Positions 21,489-31,938 of a stretch of 64,000 bases of DNA are shown piece by piece. Source of the stretch: Kosakonia sacchari SP1 (GTDB lineage Bacteria; Pseudomonadota; Gammaproteobacteria; Enterobacterales; Enterobacteriaceae). Location of the stretch: NCBI RefSeq assembly GCF_000300455.3, contig NZ_CP007215.2:3658001-3722000 (forward strand). The letters are read 5' to 3'. The notes under the pieces are model-generated. The model was not told where the DNA came from, ran no database searches, and saw nothing but the letters and a program-made list of their open reading frames with translations. Each line of letters opens with the position of its first letter. Position 1 is the first letter of the stretch. The position numbers and the translations under genes were made by a program.

Positions 21489-22130
21489 TTATGCATTGAG
21501 CGCGCGCAGCGTCGGGCAGAGCTGGCACATCTCCAGCAAGACAGAAACGTAATCACGGGCTTCTTTTTTGAGATCAAATGATTGTGGAGCAAAGAGCCAG
21601 TTTTCCATAATTCCCGAAACATAGGCGCGTATAAGCACTGCAACGCGGCGGGTTAGTAGATTGTCCGGCAGCAATTTTGCTTGCATACATTCGCGAAGTG
21701 TAAGCTCGATTCGATCATAACTTTCCAGGCACAAATTCCGCTGCGCTTCTTGCACAATCGCCATTTCGCCGACAAACTCACATTTGTGAAAAATGATCTC
21801 CATCATTAAGCGACGCCGTTCTTCAACAACTGTTGCTTCAAGGATATAAACCAATATTTCTCTTAATACAGAGAGTGGATCGTCGGGGAATTTTGCCCGA
21901 TACTCAGTCTCAAGATCGCTAATACTGGACTCTGATAGCTCCCATATTTCACTAAACAAATCCGACTTGTTTTTGAAGTGCCAGTAAATCGCGCCGCGAG
22001 TCACGCCTGCCGCCTGCGCAATTTCAGCCAGCGACGTTGCAGAAACGCCATTCTGCGAAAACAGACGCATGGCGACATCAAGAATGTGCTGACGAGTCTC
22101 CAGCGCCTGTTGTTTGGTTTTTCGTGCCAT
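21489..22130 (-). CDS. acrR: TetR-family repressor AcrR
   Basis: A 213-residue TetR-family repressor of the acrAB efflux genes. The N-terminal helix-turn-helix is clear ([28 protein letters not shown] region, ~32-60), and the C-terminal ligand-binding half ends ...LALRALNA-like. The frame is complete with no disruption, so repression is probably functional. It is divergent from acrA, and a 24-bp palindrome matching the known AcrR operator lies between them. Confidence 0.97.
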   Translation of the reverse strand: MARKTKQQALETRQHILDVAMRLFSQNGVSATSLAEIAQAAGVTRGAIYWHFKNKSDLFSEIWELSESSISDLETEYRAKFPDDPLSVLREILVYILEATVVEERRRLMMEIIFHKCEFVGEMAIVQEAQRNLCLESYDRIELTLRECMQAKLLPDNLLTRRVAVLIRAYVSGIMENWLFAPQSFDLKKEARDYVSVLLEMCQLCPTLRALNA

Positions 22131-22158
22131 ATGTTGGTGAATTTACAGGAGTCAGATT

Positions 22159-22182
22159 TACATACATTTGTGAATGTTTGTA
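22159..22182. promoter_or_regulatory. AcrR operator between acrR and acrA
   Basis: A 24-bp palindrome with halves TACATACATTTG and TGAATGTTTGTA, one mismatch from perfect. It matches the E. coli AcrR operator and lies 28 bases from the acrR start and 90 from the acrA start. Confidence 0.9.
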
Positions 22183-22272
22183 CCATAGCACGACCATAAT
22201 ATAAACGCAGCAATGGGTTTTTGGGCCATTGATCCATTGATCAATTTGAAATCGGACACTCGAGGTTTACTT

Positions 22273-23466
22273 ATGAACAAAAACAGAGGGTTAACGCCTC
22301 TGGCGGTCGTTCTGATGCTTTCGGGCAGCTTAGCGCTTACAGGATGTGACGAAAAACCTGCGCAGCAGGGAGCAGGCCAGATGCCAGAAGTTGGCGTCAT
22401 AACAGTCAAAACTGAACCTCTGCAAATCACCACAGAACTGCCGGGCAGAACCAGTGCGTACCGCATTGCGGAAGTCCGCCCGCAGGTTAGCGGCATTATT
22501 TTAAAACGCAACTTCACCGAAGGCAGTGACGTAGAAGCAGGTGTCTCGCTCTATCAGATTGATCCGGCAACTTATCAAGCGGCTTACGACAGCGCGAAAG
22601 GCGATCTTGCTAAAGCGCAAGCTGCTGCGAATATCGCGCAGATGACCGTGAATCGTTATAAAAAACTGATCGGCACCAAGTACATCAGCCAACAGGATTA
22701 CGATACTGCCCAGGCGGATGCTCAGCAGGCTAATGCGTCGGTTATCGCCGCAAAAGCAGCGGTTGAAAGCGCGCGCATTAATCTGGCTTACACCAAAGTG
22801 ACCTCGCCAATTAGCGGCCGCACCGGTACGTCAACCGTAACGGAAGGTGCGTTAGTGCAGAGTGGGCAAACGACTGCGCTGACTACCGTGCAGCAGCTTG
22901 ATCCGATCTATGTTGATGTAACCCAGTCGAGCAACGACTTTCTGCGCCTGAAACAAGAGATGGCAAATGGTTCTCTGAAACAGGAAAACGGCAAAGCGAA
23001 AGTGCAGCTGGTCACCAATGACGGCATTCAGTATTCACAAGCCGGTACGCTGGAGTTCTCTGGCGTGACTGTTGACCAAACCACTGGTTCTATCACGCTG
23101 CGTGCGGTATTCCCGAACCCTGACCACACTCTGCTGCCGGGCATGTTTGTGCGCGCCAAGCTTGAAGAGGGTGTAAATCCGAACGCGATGCTGGTTCCGC
23201 AACAAGGCGTTGCCCGTACGCCGCGTGGCGATGCAACGGTGATGGTTGTAGGCGAAGGCGACAAAGTTGAAATCCGTAATATCACTGCGACTCAGGCCAT
23301 TGGCGACAAATGGCTCGTAACGGATGGCCTGAAAACCGGCGATCGGGTGATCATCACGGGCTTACAAAAAGTCAAACCAGGCGCGCAGGTGAAAGCGCAG
23401 GAAGTGACTTCTGACAATAAAGAGCAAGCCCAGGCCGGCGGCCAGTCAGAAAAACCGAAGTCTTAA
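22273..23466 (+). CDS. acrA: Multidrug efflux periplasmic adaptor AcrA
   Basis: A 397-residue membrane-fusion lipoprotein linking AcrB to TolC. The lipobox LTGC ends at Cys25, the lipidation site. Barrel-sandwich hybrid (lipoyl) halves flank a coiled-coil hairpin (~100-170, ALA/GLN-rich), followed by beta-barrel and membrane-proximal domains. Start at 22273 (MNKNRGLTPL) gives the E. coli length; the in-frame start at 22213 lacks homology. acrB follows after 22 bases. Expected regulation is by AcrR and the MarA/SoxS/Rob group. Confidence 0.98.
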   Translation: MNKNRGLTPLAVVLMLSGSLALTGCDEKPAQQGAGQMPEVGVITVKTEPLQITTELPGRTSAYRIAEVRPQVSGIILKRNFTEGSDVEAGVSLYQIDPATYQAAYDSAKGDLAKAQAAANIAQMTVNRYKKLIGTKYISQQDYDTAQADAQQANASVIAAKAAVESARINLAYTKVTSPISGRTGTSTVTEGALVQSGQTTALTTVQQLDPIYVDVTQSSNDFLRLKQEMANGSLKQENGKAKVQLVTNDGIQYSQAGTLEFSGVTVDQTTGSITLRAVFPNPDHTLLPGMFVRAKLEEGVNPNAMLVPQQGVARTPRGDATVMVVGEGDKVEIRNITATQAIGDKWLVTDGLKTGDRVIITGLQKVKPGAQVKAQEVTSDNKEQAQAGGQSEKPKS

Positions 23467-23488
23467 CTTAAACAGGAGCCGTTAAGAC

Positions 23489-26400
23489 ATGGCTAAGTTT
23501 TTTATCGATCGCCCCATATTTGCGTGGGTTATCGCGATTATCATCATGCTGGCGGGGGCGCTTTCGATCCTCAAGTTGCCGGTAGCGCAGTATCCGACGA
23601 TCGCGCCACCGGCAATTCAGATCACGGCTTCCTACCCAGGTGCTGATGCGAAAACGGTGCAGGATACCGTAACGCAGGTTATCGAACAGAACATGAACGG
23701 TATCGATAACCTGCTGTATATGTCCTCTGCCAGTGATTCCTCTGGTACGGTGCAGATCACTATCACTTTCGATTCCGGTACTGATGCGGATATTGCGCAG
23801 GTTCAGGTGCAGAACAAACTGCAACTGGCGATGCCGTTGTTACCGCAGGAAGTACAGCAGCAAGGTGTTAGCGTTGAGAAATCATCCAGTAGCTTCCTGA
23901 TGGTTCTCGGTATGATCAGTACTGATGGCTCAATGACGCAGGAAGATATCGCCGACTATGTGGGCGCGACCATTAAAGATCCGGTCAGCCGTACTGCGGG
24001 CGTGGGTGATGTTCAGCTGTTCGGTGCGCAGTATGCGATGCGTATCTGGATGGATCCGAACAAACTCAATAACTTCCAACTGACGCCTGTTGACGTGATT
24101 ACGGCTATTAAAGCGCAGAACGCCCAGGTAGCGGCCGGTCAGTTAGGCGGTACACCGCCGGTGAAAGGGCAGCAGTTGAACGCCTCCATCATCGCGCAGA
24201 CCCGTCTGACCTCGACCGAAGAGTTTGGCAAAATCCTGCTGAAAGTGAACAGCGATGGCTCGCAGGTTCGTCTGCGTGATGTCGCGAAGATCGAACTGGG
24301 CGGCGAAAGCTACGACGTTATCGCCCGCTACAACGGTCAACCGGCAGCCGGTCTGGGGATTAAACTGGCAACCGGCGCGAACGCACTGGATACCGCCGAG
24401 GCAGTACGCGCGACTATTGCCAAACTGGAACCGTTCTTCCCGCACGGTCTGAAAGTGGTTTACCCGTATGACACCACCCCGTTCGTTAAGATCTCGATTA
24501 ACGAAGTGGTGAAAACGCTGGTTGAAGCGATCGTGCTGGTGTTCCTGGTGATGTATTTGTTCCTGCAGAACTTCCGCGCAACGCTTATCCCAACCATCGC
24601 GGTGCCGGTGGTGCTGCTCGGGACTTTCGCCATCCTCGCCGCGTTTGGCTACTCGATAAACACCCTCACCATGTTTGGTATGGTGCTGGCGATAGGTCTA
24701 CTCGTAGACGACGCCATCGTGGTGGTGGAAAACGTCGAGCGTGTGATGATGGAAGAAGGCTTGCCGCCGAAAGAGGCGACACGCCGCTCGATGGAGCAGA
24801 TTCAGGGCGCGCTGGTCGGTATTGCACTGGTTCTGTCAGCCGTATTTATCCCGATGGCCTTCTTCGGTGGTTCTACCGGCGCTATTTATCGCCAGTTCTC
24901 GATCACCATCGTTTCTGCGATGGTGCTCTCTGTACTGGTGGCGTTGATCCTGACGCCAGCGCTGTGCGCCACGATGCTGAAACCGGTCGCAAAAGGCGAT
25001 CACGGCGAAGGTAAAAAAGGCTTCTTCGGCTGGTTCAACCGTATGTTCGAGAAGAGCACGCACCATTACACCGACAGCGTGGGCAATATTCTGCGCAGCA
25101 CCGGTCGTTATTTGCTGCTCTATATCATCATCGTTGCGGGCATGGCGGTGCTGTTTGTACGTCTGCCAAGTTCGTTCCTGCCGGATGAAGACCAGGGCGT
25201 ATTTCTGACCATGGCTCAGTTGCCTGCGGGTGCGACCCAAGAACGTACGCAGAAAGTGCTGGATGAAGTGACGAAGTATTATCTGGAAAACGAGAAAGAC
25301 AACGTTAACTCCGTCTTTACCGTTAACGGTTTCGGCTTCTCCGGTCGCGGTCAGAACACCGGCCTGGCATTCGTTTCGCTGAAAAACTGGGATGAACGTC
25401 CAGGTGAAGCGAACAAGGTGCCTGCGATTGCGGGCCGTGCCAGCGCGCACTTTGCGTCGATTAAAGATGCGATGGTCTTCGCCTTTAACCTGCCAGCGAT
25501 TGTCGAACTGGGCACGGCTACCGGCTTCGACTTCCAGTTAATCGACCAGGCTAACCTCGGCCATGAGAAGTTAACGCAAGCGCGTAACCAGCTGTTTGGT
25601 GAAATCGCGCAGCATCCGGATCTACTGGTCGGCGTGCGTCCTAACGGGCTTGAAGATACACCGCAATTCAAGATCGATATCGATCAGGAAAAAGCGCAGG
25701 CACTGGGCGTATCGATTAGCGATATCAACACCACGCTGGGAGCAGCATGGGGTGGTAGCTACGTTAACGACTTCATCGACCGTGGTCGCGTGAAGAAAGT
25801 GTACGTGATGTCGCAGGCGAAATACCGCATGCTGCCAAGCGACATCGGTAACTGGTACGTCCGTGCGACCGATGGTCAGATGGTGCCGTTCTCAGCCTTC
25901 TCCACAACGCACTGGGAATATGGTTCACCGCGTCTGGAACGTTACAACGGTTTGCCGTCAATGGAACTTCTTGGCCAGGCGGCTCCGGGTAAAAGTACCG
26001 GTGAAGCGATGGCAATGATGGAAGAACTGGCCAGCAAGCTGCCTACCGGCATCGGCTATGACTGGACGGGGATGTCCTACCAGGAACGTCTCTCCGGTAA
26101 CCAGGCGCCAGCGCTGTACGCCATTTCGCTGATTGTGGTCTTCCTCTGTCTGGCGGCACTCTATGAGAGCTGGTCGATTCCGTTCTCGGTCATGCTGGTG
26201 GTTCCACTGGGGGTTGTTGGTGCATTGCTGGCGGCGACTTTCCGTGGCCTGACCAATGACGTGTACTTCCAGGTAGGCCTGCTGACAACCATTGGCTTGT
26301 CGGCGAAGAACGCGATACTTATCGTCGAATTCGCCAAGGATCTGATGGATAAAGAGGGCAAAGGGCTGATAGAAGCGACGCTCGAAGCAGTACGTATGCG

Positions 26401-26638
26401 TCTGCGCCCGATCCTGATGACGTCTCTGGCGTTTATCCTTGGGGTACTGCCGTTGGTTATCAGCTCCGGTGCAGGTTCCGGTGCACAGAATGCTGTAGGT
26501 ACCGGCGTAATGGGTGGGATGATCACCGCAACCGTACTGGCTATCTTCTTCGTTCCGGTGTTCTTTGTGGTGGTCCGCCGCCGCTTTAGCCGCCGCAGCG
26601 AAGATATCGAACACGGCCACAAGGTTGAGCACCACTAA
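23489..26638 (+). CDS. acrB: RND multidrug efflux transporter AcrB
   Basis: A 1049-residue inner-membrane trimeric drug:proton antiporter, the same length as E. coli AcrB. The proton-relay pair Asp407-Asp408 is visible in TM4 ([16 protein letters not shown]), with Lys and Arg/Thr partners in TM10-TM11 ([24 protein letters not shown]). The Phe-rich pocket and the switch-loop [12 protein letters not shown] are conserved. It lies 22 bases after acrA with RBS CAGGAG. Substrates by family are bile salts, dyes, many antibiotics and detergents. Confidence 0.98.
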   Translation: MAKFFIDRPIFAWVIAIIIMLAGALSILKLPVAQYPTIAPPAIQITASYPGADAKTVQDTVTQVIEQNMNGIDNLLYMSSASDSSGTVQITITFDSGTDADIAQVQVQNKLQLAMPLLPQEVQQQGVSVEKSSSSFLMVLGMISTDGSMTQEDIADYVGATIKDPVSRTAGVGDVQLFGAQYAMRIWMDPNKLNNFQLTPVDVITAIKAQNAQVAAGQLGGTPPVKGQQLNASIIAQTRLTSTEEFGKILLKVNSDGSQVRLRDVAKIELGGESYDVIARYNGQPAAGLGIKLATGANALDTAEAVRATIAKLEPFFPHGLKVVYPYDTTPFVKISINEVVKTLVEAIVLVFLVMYLFLQNFRATLIPTIAVPVVLLGTFAILAAFGYSINTLTMFGMVLAIGLLVDDAIVVVENVERVMMEEGLPPKEATRRSMEQIQGALVGIALVLSAVFIPMAFFGGSTGAIYRQFSITIVSAMVLSVLVALILTPALCATMLKPVAKGDHGEGKKGFFGWFNRMFEKSTHHYTDSVGNILRSTGRYLLLYIIIVAGMAVLFVRLPSSFLPDEDQGVFLTMAQLPAGATQERTQKVLDEVTKYYLENEKDNVNSVFTVNGFGFSGRGQNTGLAFVSLKNWDERPGEANKVPAIAGRASAHFASIKDAMVFAFNLPAIVELGTATGFDFQLIDQANLGHEKLTQARNQLFGEIAQHPDLLVGVRPNGLEDTPQFKIDIDQEKAQALGVSISDINTTLGAAWGGSYVNDFIDRGRVKKVYVMSQAKYRMLPSDIGNWYVRATDGQMVPFSAFSTTHWEYGSPRLERYNGLPSMELLGQAAPGKSTGEAMAMMEELASKLPTGIGYDWTGMSYQERLSGNQAPALYAISLIVVFLCLAALYESWSIPFSVMLVVPLGVVGALLAATFRGLTNDVYFQVGLLTTIGLSAKNAILIVEFAKDLMDKEGKGLIEATLEAVRMRLRPILMTSLAFILGVLPLVISSGAGSGAQNAVGTGVMGGMITATVLAIFFVPVFFVVVRRRFSRRSEDIEHGHKVEHH

Positions 26639-26659
26639 GTTTCTCAGTCTCTATATTAG

Positions 26660-26685
26660 AAAAGGCCGCGCATAGCGGCCTTTTT
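26660..26685 (+). terminator. acrAB terminator
   Basis: Inverted repeat AAAGGCCGC-GCATA-GCGGCCTTT followed by TT, 22 bases after the acrB stop. It is a strong intrinsic terminator. Confidence 0.88.
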
Positions 26686-27166
26686 CACATCAACTTATCC
26701 GTCCATAAACGGCCATTAAAAGCATTTATTGTCTCTTTGTTTATTTTATGCTGCAAATATAAGGCATATAATTACTGTGTATTTGGGATAAAACTTTGGT
26801 CGCCAGGTAATACTCTTAATTAGCTGGTACAATCAGATTAAGTCAGAAAAATCCTGGTATAAAAATATTCCTATTTGAGGAATAATCTCAATTGCGCTAA
26901 CTTAATGAATCGTAAGGATGCGCGAACAATAAAGCACATAAACGCGACATTTTATCTTCATTGAGTTGATTGCTATTTCGTCCATTTTGGACAGGAAAAC
27001 ATATTATTTGTAATTTTTCATGATGGCACCATGAAATCCTATTCAGACTAGCTTATAGTTATATCAACATCATAAAGCAGCCTGTGTCTCTGGTCAGAGC
27101 AGAAGTTTCCCATCCTGAAACAGCGTTTGGTTAGTAAAAAAATTACCACTCAGAAGGGGATGCGTT
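26686..27166. other. AT-rich gap between acrAB terminator and tomB
   Basis: About 480 bases with no recognised gene, much more AT-rich than the surroundings, as is common for DNA controlled by H-NS and Hha; this is inference. A 7-bp inverted repeat (TTTCATG/CATGAAA, 27016-27036) lies ~130 bases before tomB. The tomB-hha promoter is expected in this stretch. Confidence 0.5.
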
Positions 27167-27541
27167 ATGGACGAATACTCGCCGAAAAGGCATGATATCG
27201 CGCAGCTCAAATTTCTCTGCGAAACGTTGTACCATGATTGCCTTGTTAACCTTGAAGAGAGCCATCATGGGTGGGTTAACGATCCTACATCAGCAATCAA
27301 TTTGCAGTTAAACGAGCTGATAGAACACATAGCCACTTTCGCACTTAATTATAAAATTAAGTACAATGAAGATAATAAGCTGATTGAACTGATAGACGAA
27401 TACCTCGACGATACGTTTATGTTGTTCAGTAGCTATGGCATAAATACACACGACTTACAGAAATGGCGTAAAACAGGTAACAAATTGTTCCGCAGTTTCG
27501 TCAATGTAAGCAAGGCTAATCCTGTTAGCCACTCTTGTTAA
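27167..27541 (+). CDS. tomB: Hha toxicity modulator TomB
   Basis: A 124-residue acidic protein nearly identical to E. coli TomB (MDEYSPKRHDIAQLKFLCETLYHDC). It is described as an antitoxin-like partner of Hha that affects biofilm formation, its conserved Cys being implicated in oxygen-dependent Hha inactivation. It is followed after 23 bases by hha, the pairing conserved across enterobacteria. RBS GAAGGGGA is seven bases upstream. Confidence 0.97.
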   Translation: MDEYSPKRHDIAQLKFLCETLYHDCLVNLEESHHGWVNDPTSAINLQLNELIEHIATFALNYKIKYNEDNKLIELIDEYLDDTFMLFSSYGINTHDLQKWRKTGNKLFRSFVNVSKANPVSHSC

Positions 27542-27564
27542 TTTTTCAACACTAAGGTGAAGGT

Positions 27565-27783
27565 ATGTCCGAAAAACCATTAACAAAAATTGATTATTTG
27601 ATGCGTTTAAGACGCTGTCAGACAATTGATACTCTTGAACGTGTAATTGAAAAAAATAAATACGAACTTCCCGACGAGGAACTCGCGGTGTTTTATTCAG
27701 CAGCGGATCATCGTCTGGCAGAACTGACCATGAATAAGCTTTATGACAAAATCCCCTCCTCCGTGTGGAAGTTTGTACGCTAA
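27565..27783 (+). CDS. hha: Hemolysin expression-modulating protein Hha
   Basis: A 72-residue H-NS co-regulator of the Hha/YmoA family that binds the H-NS N-terminal oligomerisation domain and sharpens silencing of horizontally acquired, AT-rich DNA. The sequence is almost identical to E. coli Hha ([23 protein letters not shown]-to-DEE differences only). It sits directly after tomB. Its own AT-rich upstream region would fit autoregulation with H-NS. Confidence 0.98.
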   Translation: MSEKPLTKIDYLMRLRRCQTIDTLERVIEKNKYELPDEELAVFYSAADHRLAELTMNKLYDKIPSSVWKFVR

Positions 27784-27859
27784 TTCTCCTGAATGTTTAT
27801 AGAAGATTTTTCTACCGCAACACGGCGTTCAACCTTGGTGACAGGTGTATCCGCTCCCA

Positions 27860-28426
27860 ATGAATGATGAAAAACAAAAAATGACAGCCGGCCTGCCCTA
27901 CCGCCCGTCTGATGAAACCTTGCGTGCCGACCGCCTGCGCGCACGGCAGTTGCTTCATCGCTATAACCATTCAGGCCCGGAGGAAAAAGCTGAGCGCAAA
28001 GCCATCCTCCAAGATCTTCTTGGTCAAAGTGAAGAGGCTTATATCGAACCCAGTTTCCGCTGTGACTATGGGTACAATATTTTCCTCGGTAAGTCGTTTT
28101 ACGCTAATTTTGATTGCGTGATGCTCGATGTCTGCCCTATTCATATCGGCGACAATTGCATGCTGGCGCCTGGCGTACATATCTACACGGCAACGCATCC
28201 GGTTGATGCCGCGGAACGCATAAGCGGCATTGAATATGGTAAACCCGTCACCATTGGTCATAATGTCTGGATTGGCGGGCGAGCGGTGATTAATCCTGGC
28301 GTCACTATCGGGGATAACGCCGTCATTGCTTCCGGTGCGGTTGTGGTTAAAGATGTCCCACCTAATGTGGTCGTCGGCGGTAACCCGGCGCAAATCATCA
28401 AGACATTGCCCCCCAGCGCGCTGTAA
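27860..28426 (+). CDS. maa: Maltose O-acetyltransferase
   Basis: A 188-residue left-handed beta-helix (hexapeptide) acetyltransferase that transfers acetyl from acetyl-CoA to maltose and other sugars. The Maa/NodL N-terminal domain (ERMTAG-like [15 protein letters not shown], ~8-60) is followed by hexapeptide repeats with the catalytic-His region IYTATHP and the coil [32 protein letters not shown]. It has a slightly longer C-terminal tail (KTLPPSAL) than E. coli. Start at 27860 was chosen over the GTG at 27845 from homology. Confidence 0.95.
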   Translation: MNDEKQKMTAGLPYRPSDETLRADRLRARQLLHRYNHSGPEEKAERKAILQDLLGQSEEAYIEPSFRCDYGYNIFLGKSFYANFDCVMLDVCPIHIGDNCMLAPGVHIYTATHPVDAAERISGIEYGKPVTIGHNVWIGGRAVINPGVTIGDNAVIASGAVVVKDVPPNVVVGGNPAQIIKTLPPSAL

Positions 28427-28526
28427 CTGTTATCGTTTTTTGTGGTGAAACTGTTACTTTTTTCATACATGGTGGCAACTTAAAATAGACTGTCCACCTG
28501 CAAAACAGTATCAACAAAGGCGTAAG

Positions 28527-29006
28527 ATGACAGAGATACAGCGGCTGCTCACCGAAACGATTGAAGAGATAAATCAGCGCGAGAAACGAGATAACCGGCC
28601 GCGCTTCAGCATCAGTTTTATTCGCAATCACCCCGGCTTGTTTATCGGTATGTATCTGGCCTGGCTGGCTACGCTCGCCGTGATGCTGCAATCCGAAACC
28701 CTCTCCGGTTCGGTATGGTTGTTGGTTGTCCTGTTCGTCGTGCTAAACGGCTTTTTCTTTTTCGATGTTTACCCGCGCTACAACTACGACGATATCGATG
28801 TTCTCGATTTTCGCGTCTGTTATAACGGCGAGTGGTACAACACCCGTTTTGTGCCTGATGGTTTGATTGAGTCCATTCTTCGCTCGCCGAATGTGGACGA
28901 CGAACACAAAGCGCAGCTACGGAAAATGGTTGAGCGTAAAGGCGAACTCTCTTTTTACGATGTCTTCACCCTAACCCGCCCTGCTGGCGCACAATCAGCC
29001 GGTTAA
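28527..29006 (+). CDS. ylaC: Inner-membrane protein YlaC
   Basis: A 159-residue protein that matches E. coli YlaC. An amphipathic N-terminal region ([27 protein letters not shown]) precedes two hydrophobic segments ([18 protein letters not shown], and [15 protein letters not shown]), then a soluble C-terminal domain ([24 protein letters not shown]). The function is not known. Its last 41 bases overlap the 3' end of the convergent MocR-type gene, which marks the left junction of the accessory block. Confidence 0.93.
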   Translation: MTEIQRLLTETIEEINQREKRDNRPRFSISFIRNHPGLFIGMYLAWLATLAVMLQSETLSGSVWLLVVLFVVLNGFFFFDVYPRYNYDDIDVLDFRVCYNGEWYNTRFVPDGLIESILRSPNVDDEHKAQLRKMVERKGELSFYDVFTLTRPAGAQSAG

Positions 29007-30420
29007 GCGCACTCACCGCCGCCGGAAACCGCGCGGCGGAGGTATTACCGTAACCCAGAACTAGCCCACTTGATGCCGCGTTTTGCTTAAGCCAGAAACG
29101 GCTTAATGCATGCGGCGCAAGCTGGAGTTTGTGCGCTTCGCGAACAAGGGCCTGATCGTCAATTCCCGGAATTGATAACGCTAAATGCAACCCACCGCCG
29201 CCGCCATAAATATGATATTCAACCCGCATTTCACGGTGTAACGCCTCGAGCAAATGTGCCTGCCGCTTGCGATAGAGACGCCGCATCGCCGCCAGATGGC
29301 GCGTGTAATGTCCCTCTTCGATAAAACGCGCCAGCGTCAGTTGCTCCGCCCGGTGGCCGCCGCGCAATAAACTGCCAATAACCGGCGCGGCCGCCTGCGC
29401 CAGGGCAGGCGGCATGACCATAAAGCCAATACGCAGCGAGGGAAACAGCGTCTTGCTGAATGTCCCGATATAGACCACCGGCGGATGAGCCACCATGCCG
29501 AGCATTGCTGGAATAGGCTCGCCGGGATAGCGGAACTCGCTGTCATAATCATCCTCGATAATCCAGCTTCCCGTGCGACTGGCATAATCCAGCAGCGCCA
29601 GCCTTCGGGTGGCACTCATCACCTGGCCTAAGGGATATTGATGCGATGGCGAAGTATAAATAATGCGCGGCGTAGTTGCCGTAATATCCAGTCTCATTCC
29701 TTCATTATCGACGCCGATTCCCGTGACATTTAACCCCGCCGATAAAAACGCGGTTTTTGCTCCACCATAGCCAGGCTCTTCCACCCACGCTTCATCACCG
29801 GCATCGCACAACAAACGTACACACAGCATCAGTGCTTCCTGCGCACCTTCAGTGATCACAATATGTTCGGCGTCGCAATGAATACCGCGGGAAATTGCCA
29901 GATGGCGCGCAATTGCCGCGCGCAGGCGCAGTTCACCGGCTGACGCGCCATAATTCAGTAGCGCGTTGCCCTCGTCGCGCCATACTCGCTCCGTAAGACG
30001 CCGCCAGACAGCCAGCGGAAAATAGTTGGCGGCGGGAATGCCAGGAGTAAATGCCAGCGCGGGTGAATAGCGCTGAACACCGCCGGGCAGCTGTTGTACG
30101 CCGCGCGCCAGCCTGACCGGTGGTGGCGTCTGCGGTGAACGTTCAACATTTGCCAGTGTGGCGACACGCGTTCCTTGCCGGTCACGCAATACATAGCCTT
30201 CCACCGCCAGTTGCTCAAGCGCCGTGTTAACGGTATTACGCGAAAGCACCAACGCTTGCGCCAACACACGCGAACCCGGCAACAGGCTGCCCGATTTTAA
30301 CCTGCCGTTAAGTATCGCATCACGCAGCGTCAGATAAAGCGTCCGCTGCCGTGTCGCTCCCTCGCGCGCCGCCAGCGGCTGGCGCAGTAGTGCATATAAC
30401 TCATCGTCCGGAATGTTCAT
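28966..30420 (-). CDS. MocR/PdxR-type GntR regulator with aminotransferase-like domain
   Basis: A 484-residue protein with an N-terminal winged helix-turn-helix of the GntR family (residues ~25-90; [25 protein letters not shown]) joined to a fold-type-I aminotransferase-like domain. PLP-site residues visible are [10 protein letters not shown] (Asp290) and the Schiff-base Lys323 in [14 protein letters not shown]. MocR proteins often control a divergent gene in response to PLP or a derived amine; here that is the acetyltransferase beginning 99 bases away. It resembles PdxR, but no pdx genes are adjacent, so no symbol is given. Confidence 0.88.
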   Translation of the reverse strand: MNIPDDELYALLRQPLAAREGATRQRTLYLTLRDAILNGRLKSGSLLPGSRVLAQALVLSRNTVNTALEQLAVEGYVLRDRQGTRVATLANVERSPQTPPPVRLARGVQQLPGGVQRYSPALAFTPGIPAANYFPLAVWRRLTERVWRDEGNALLNYGASAGELRLRAAIARHLAISRGIHCDAEHIVITEGAQEALMLCVRLLCDAGDEAWVEEPGYGGAKTAFLSAGLNVTGIGVDNEGMRLDITATTPRIIYTSPSHQYPLGQVMSATRRLALLDYASRTGSWIIEDDYDSEFRYPGEPIPAMLGMVAHPPVVYIGTFSKTLFPSLRIGFMVMPPALAQAAAPVIGSLLRGGHRAEQLTLARFIEEGHYTRHLAAMRRLYRKRQAHLLEALHREMRVEYHIYGGGGGLHLALSIPGIDDQALVREAHKLQLAPHALSRFWLKQNAASSGLVLGYGNTSAARFPAAVSALNRLIVRQQGGLG

Positions 30421-30519
30421 TTCCCGCTCTCAATCGTGGCCCCATAAGACTATAACGGTATGGATCTTTTTAGGGAACCAGCACCACGCTACGCTGGCAG
30501 CACATCAAAAGGAGCCACA

Positions 30520-31221
30520 ATGAACGCATTCAACATATATCAACAGCCGATTGGCGCAGCGCTGCCGGACTGGCAACCACGACCTTTCCCCGAGCGCGTA
30601 GTGCTGGAAGGCGATTATTGTCGTCTCGAACCCTTGCAGCCAGGCCACGCCGCCGCGCTGTTTCAGGCGCATCAACGTGCGGGCGACAACCGTAGCTGGA
30701 CATGGTTGTTACGCGAACCCGAACAGGATGAAGCCGCGTTTGGCGCGTGGGTCGCCAGCGTATGCGACCTTCGCGATCAGCTTCATTTTGCCGTCATCGA
30801 TAAGCCAACCGGTTTGCCGGTTGGCAGCTTATCGTTGATGCGCATTGATGAAAAAAACGGCGTGGTGGAAGTGGGCAGCGTGCATTTTTCGCCCCTGCTA
30901 AGCCGTACCCCGGCATCGACAGAAGCCCAATGGTTACTGATGCGCTATGTTTTCGACACACTTGGCTATCGCCGCTATGAGTGGAAATGCAACAGCCTGA
31001 ACGAACCTTCACGCCAGGCCGCGCTACGCTTAGGTTTTCAGTTTGAAGGCCGCTTTCGTCAGGCATTAGTGAGTAAAGGCCATAACCGCGACACAGACTG
31101 GTTTTCAATTATTGATAGTGAATGGCAAGCCGTGGATAGCGCGCTGCAACGCTGGCTTGCCGCCGATAATTTTAGTGCTGACGGCAAGCAGCGTTATTCC
31201 CTGGCATCGCTTCGCGCTTAG
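30520..31221 (+). CDS. GNAT-family N-acetyltransferase (RimJ/RimL-like)
   Basis: A 233-residue acetyltransferase of the RimJ/RimL type (Acetyltransf_3). The core has [36 protein letters not shown] followed by the helix with [20 protein letters not shown], which is the usual acetyl-CoA and acceptor arrangement. The substrate is not known; similar proteins act on amino-acid or antibiotic amines. Start at 30520 follows AAAAGGAG. It is divergent from the MocR gene and its stop overlaps that of rpmJ2 by three bases. Confidence 0.85.
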   Translation: MNAFNIYQQPIGAALPDWQPRPFPERVVLEGDYCRLEPLQPGHAAALFQAHQRAGDNRSWTWLLREPEQDEAAFGAWVASVCDLRDQLHFAVIDKPTGLPVGSLSLMRIDEKNGVVEVGSVHFSPLLSRTPASTEAQWLLMRYVFDTLGYRRYEWKCNSLNEPSRQAALRLGFQFEGRFRQALVSKGHNRDTDWFSIIDSEWQAVDSALQRWLAADNFSADGKQRYSLASLRA

Positions 31222-31358
31222 CGTCTTTTCTTTTTACCCTGCACGGCTTTGAAGCGCGGGTTAGATTTGCAAATCACATACAAACGCCCCTTGCGCTTAA
31301 CGATTTGGCAGTCAGGGTGGCGTTGCTTCGCGCTACGTAGTGAATTCAGCACCTGCAT
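31218..31358 (-). CDS. rpmJ2: Type-B (zinc-free) 50S ribosomal protein L36
   Basis: A 46-residue alternative L36 ([21 protein letters not shown]...) homologous to E. coli YkgO. It lacks the CxxC-CxxxxH zinc ribbon of the primary L36: only two cysteines remain (17 and 30). Such C-minus paralogues replace the zinc-containing forms when zinc is scarce. Two ATGs are in tandem; 31358 is preferred because GGAG lies six bases upstream, the first (31361) having only three. It is coupled to rpmE2, whose stop codon abuts the first ATG. Confidence 0.93.
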   Translation of the reverse strand: MQVLNSLRSAKQRHPDCQIVKRKGRLYVICKSNPRFKAVQGKKKRR

Positions 31359-31361
31359 CAT

Positions 31362-31622
31362 TTACTCCTTCTTATCGGCAAAAAAGCGGCCATAACGCTG
31401 CTGGAAACGCGCCGCGCTGCCTTCGTTAGCAATCACTTTCTGTTTACCGGTGTAATACGGGTGCGAAGCGGAAGAGACGTCAATCGTGACGTACGGATAC
31501 GTCACGCCTTCCAGTTCAATTTCGCGGTCCGTTTTAATGGTCGAACCCACTTTGAAATACTCATTGGCGCTGGTGTCGTGAAACACAACGGTACGGTAAT
31601 GGGGGTGGATATCAGGTCTCAT
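31362..31622 (-). CDS. rpmE2: Type-B (zinc-free) 50S ribosomal protein L31
   Basis: An 86-residue alternative L31 homologous to E. coli YkgM. It has no cysteine at all, so it does not bind the zinc that the primary L31 does. In zinc limitation it displaces L31 on the ribosome and frees zinc. It is the first gene of a two-gene unit with rpmJ2. A palindromic Zur-like box lies about 15-35 bases before the start. RBS AAAGGAG is seven bases upstream. Confidence 0.96.
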   Translation of the reverse strand: MRPDIHPHYRTVVFHDTSANEYFKVGSTIKTDREIELEGVTYPYVTIDVSSASHPYYTGKQKVIANEGSAARFQQRYGRFFADKKE

Positions 31623-31636
31623 TCTTCACTCCTTTG

Positions 31637-31657
31637 TTTTGTTATAACATAACAAAA
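31637..31657. promoter_or_regulatory. Zur operator upstream of rpmE2-rpmJ2
   Basis: The near-perfect palindrome TTTTGTTAT-AAC-ATAACAAAA resembles the enterobacterial Zur consensus (TGTTATA/TATAACA core) and lies just before rpmE2. E. coli ykgM is Zur-repressed from a similar site. Confidence 0.82.
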
Positions 31658-31815
31658 GTCTATCGAACTAATTTGCCCATTTCAAGCGTTCCGCGTTATG
31701 CGTTTTTTGCAAAAGCACATGATCCTGCCCGGTCATAAATTAGAAAATAACGTTATTGGTTGAAGTGTTTGTCGTCAGGCAAGCTGTGACGACACCCAAA
31801 TGTGAGGAAAAGAAA

Positions 31816-31938
31816 ATGCGCTGTTGTTGCCCCCGACCCCTGAGCCAAAACCGACATCTTTTTAACGTCCCCGGAGATCACAATGACCGCGACAACCCTG
31901 CCTATTCTCGATCTCGCCCGCTATACGCAACGCGCTGA
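31816..31938 (+). CDS. Candidate Cys-rich leader ORF (MRCCC...)
   Basis: A 40-codon ORF starting at 31816 with GAGGAAAAG 6-14 bases upstream. It begins Met-Arg-Cys-Cys-Cys (TGT TGT TGC) followed by a Pro/Arg-rich stretch, and ends inside the oxygenase gene, overlapping it by 56 bases in another frame. Three consecutive Cys codons directly before a sulfur-type transport operon suggest a cysteine-sensing leader peptide. No intrinsic terminator is seen between it and the oxygenase; the C-rich, G-poor stretch after the Cys codons would suit Rho-dependent control. Whether it is translated is unknown. Confidence 0.4.
   Translation: MRCCCPRPLSQNRHLFNVPGDHNDRDNPAYSRSRPLYATR

Noticed and set aside
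26686-27166. Small RNA or small gene in the acrB-tomB gap
   Set aside because: No terminator-bearing transcript or RBS-linked ORF was found; only AT-rich DNA and one inverted repeat.
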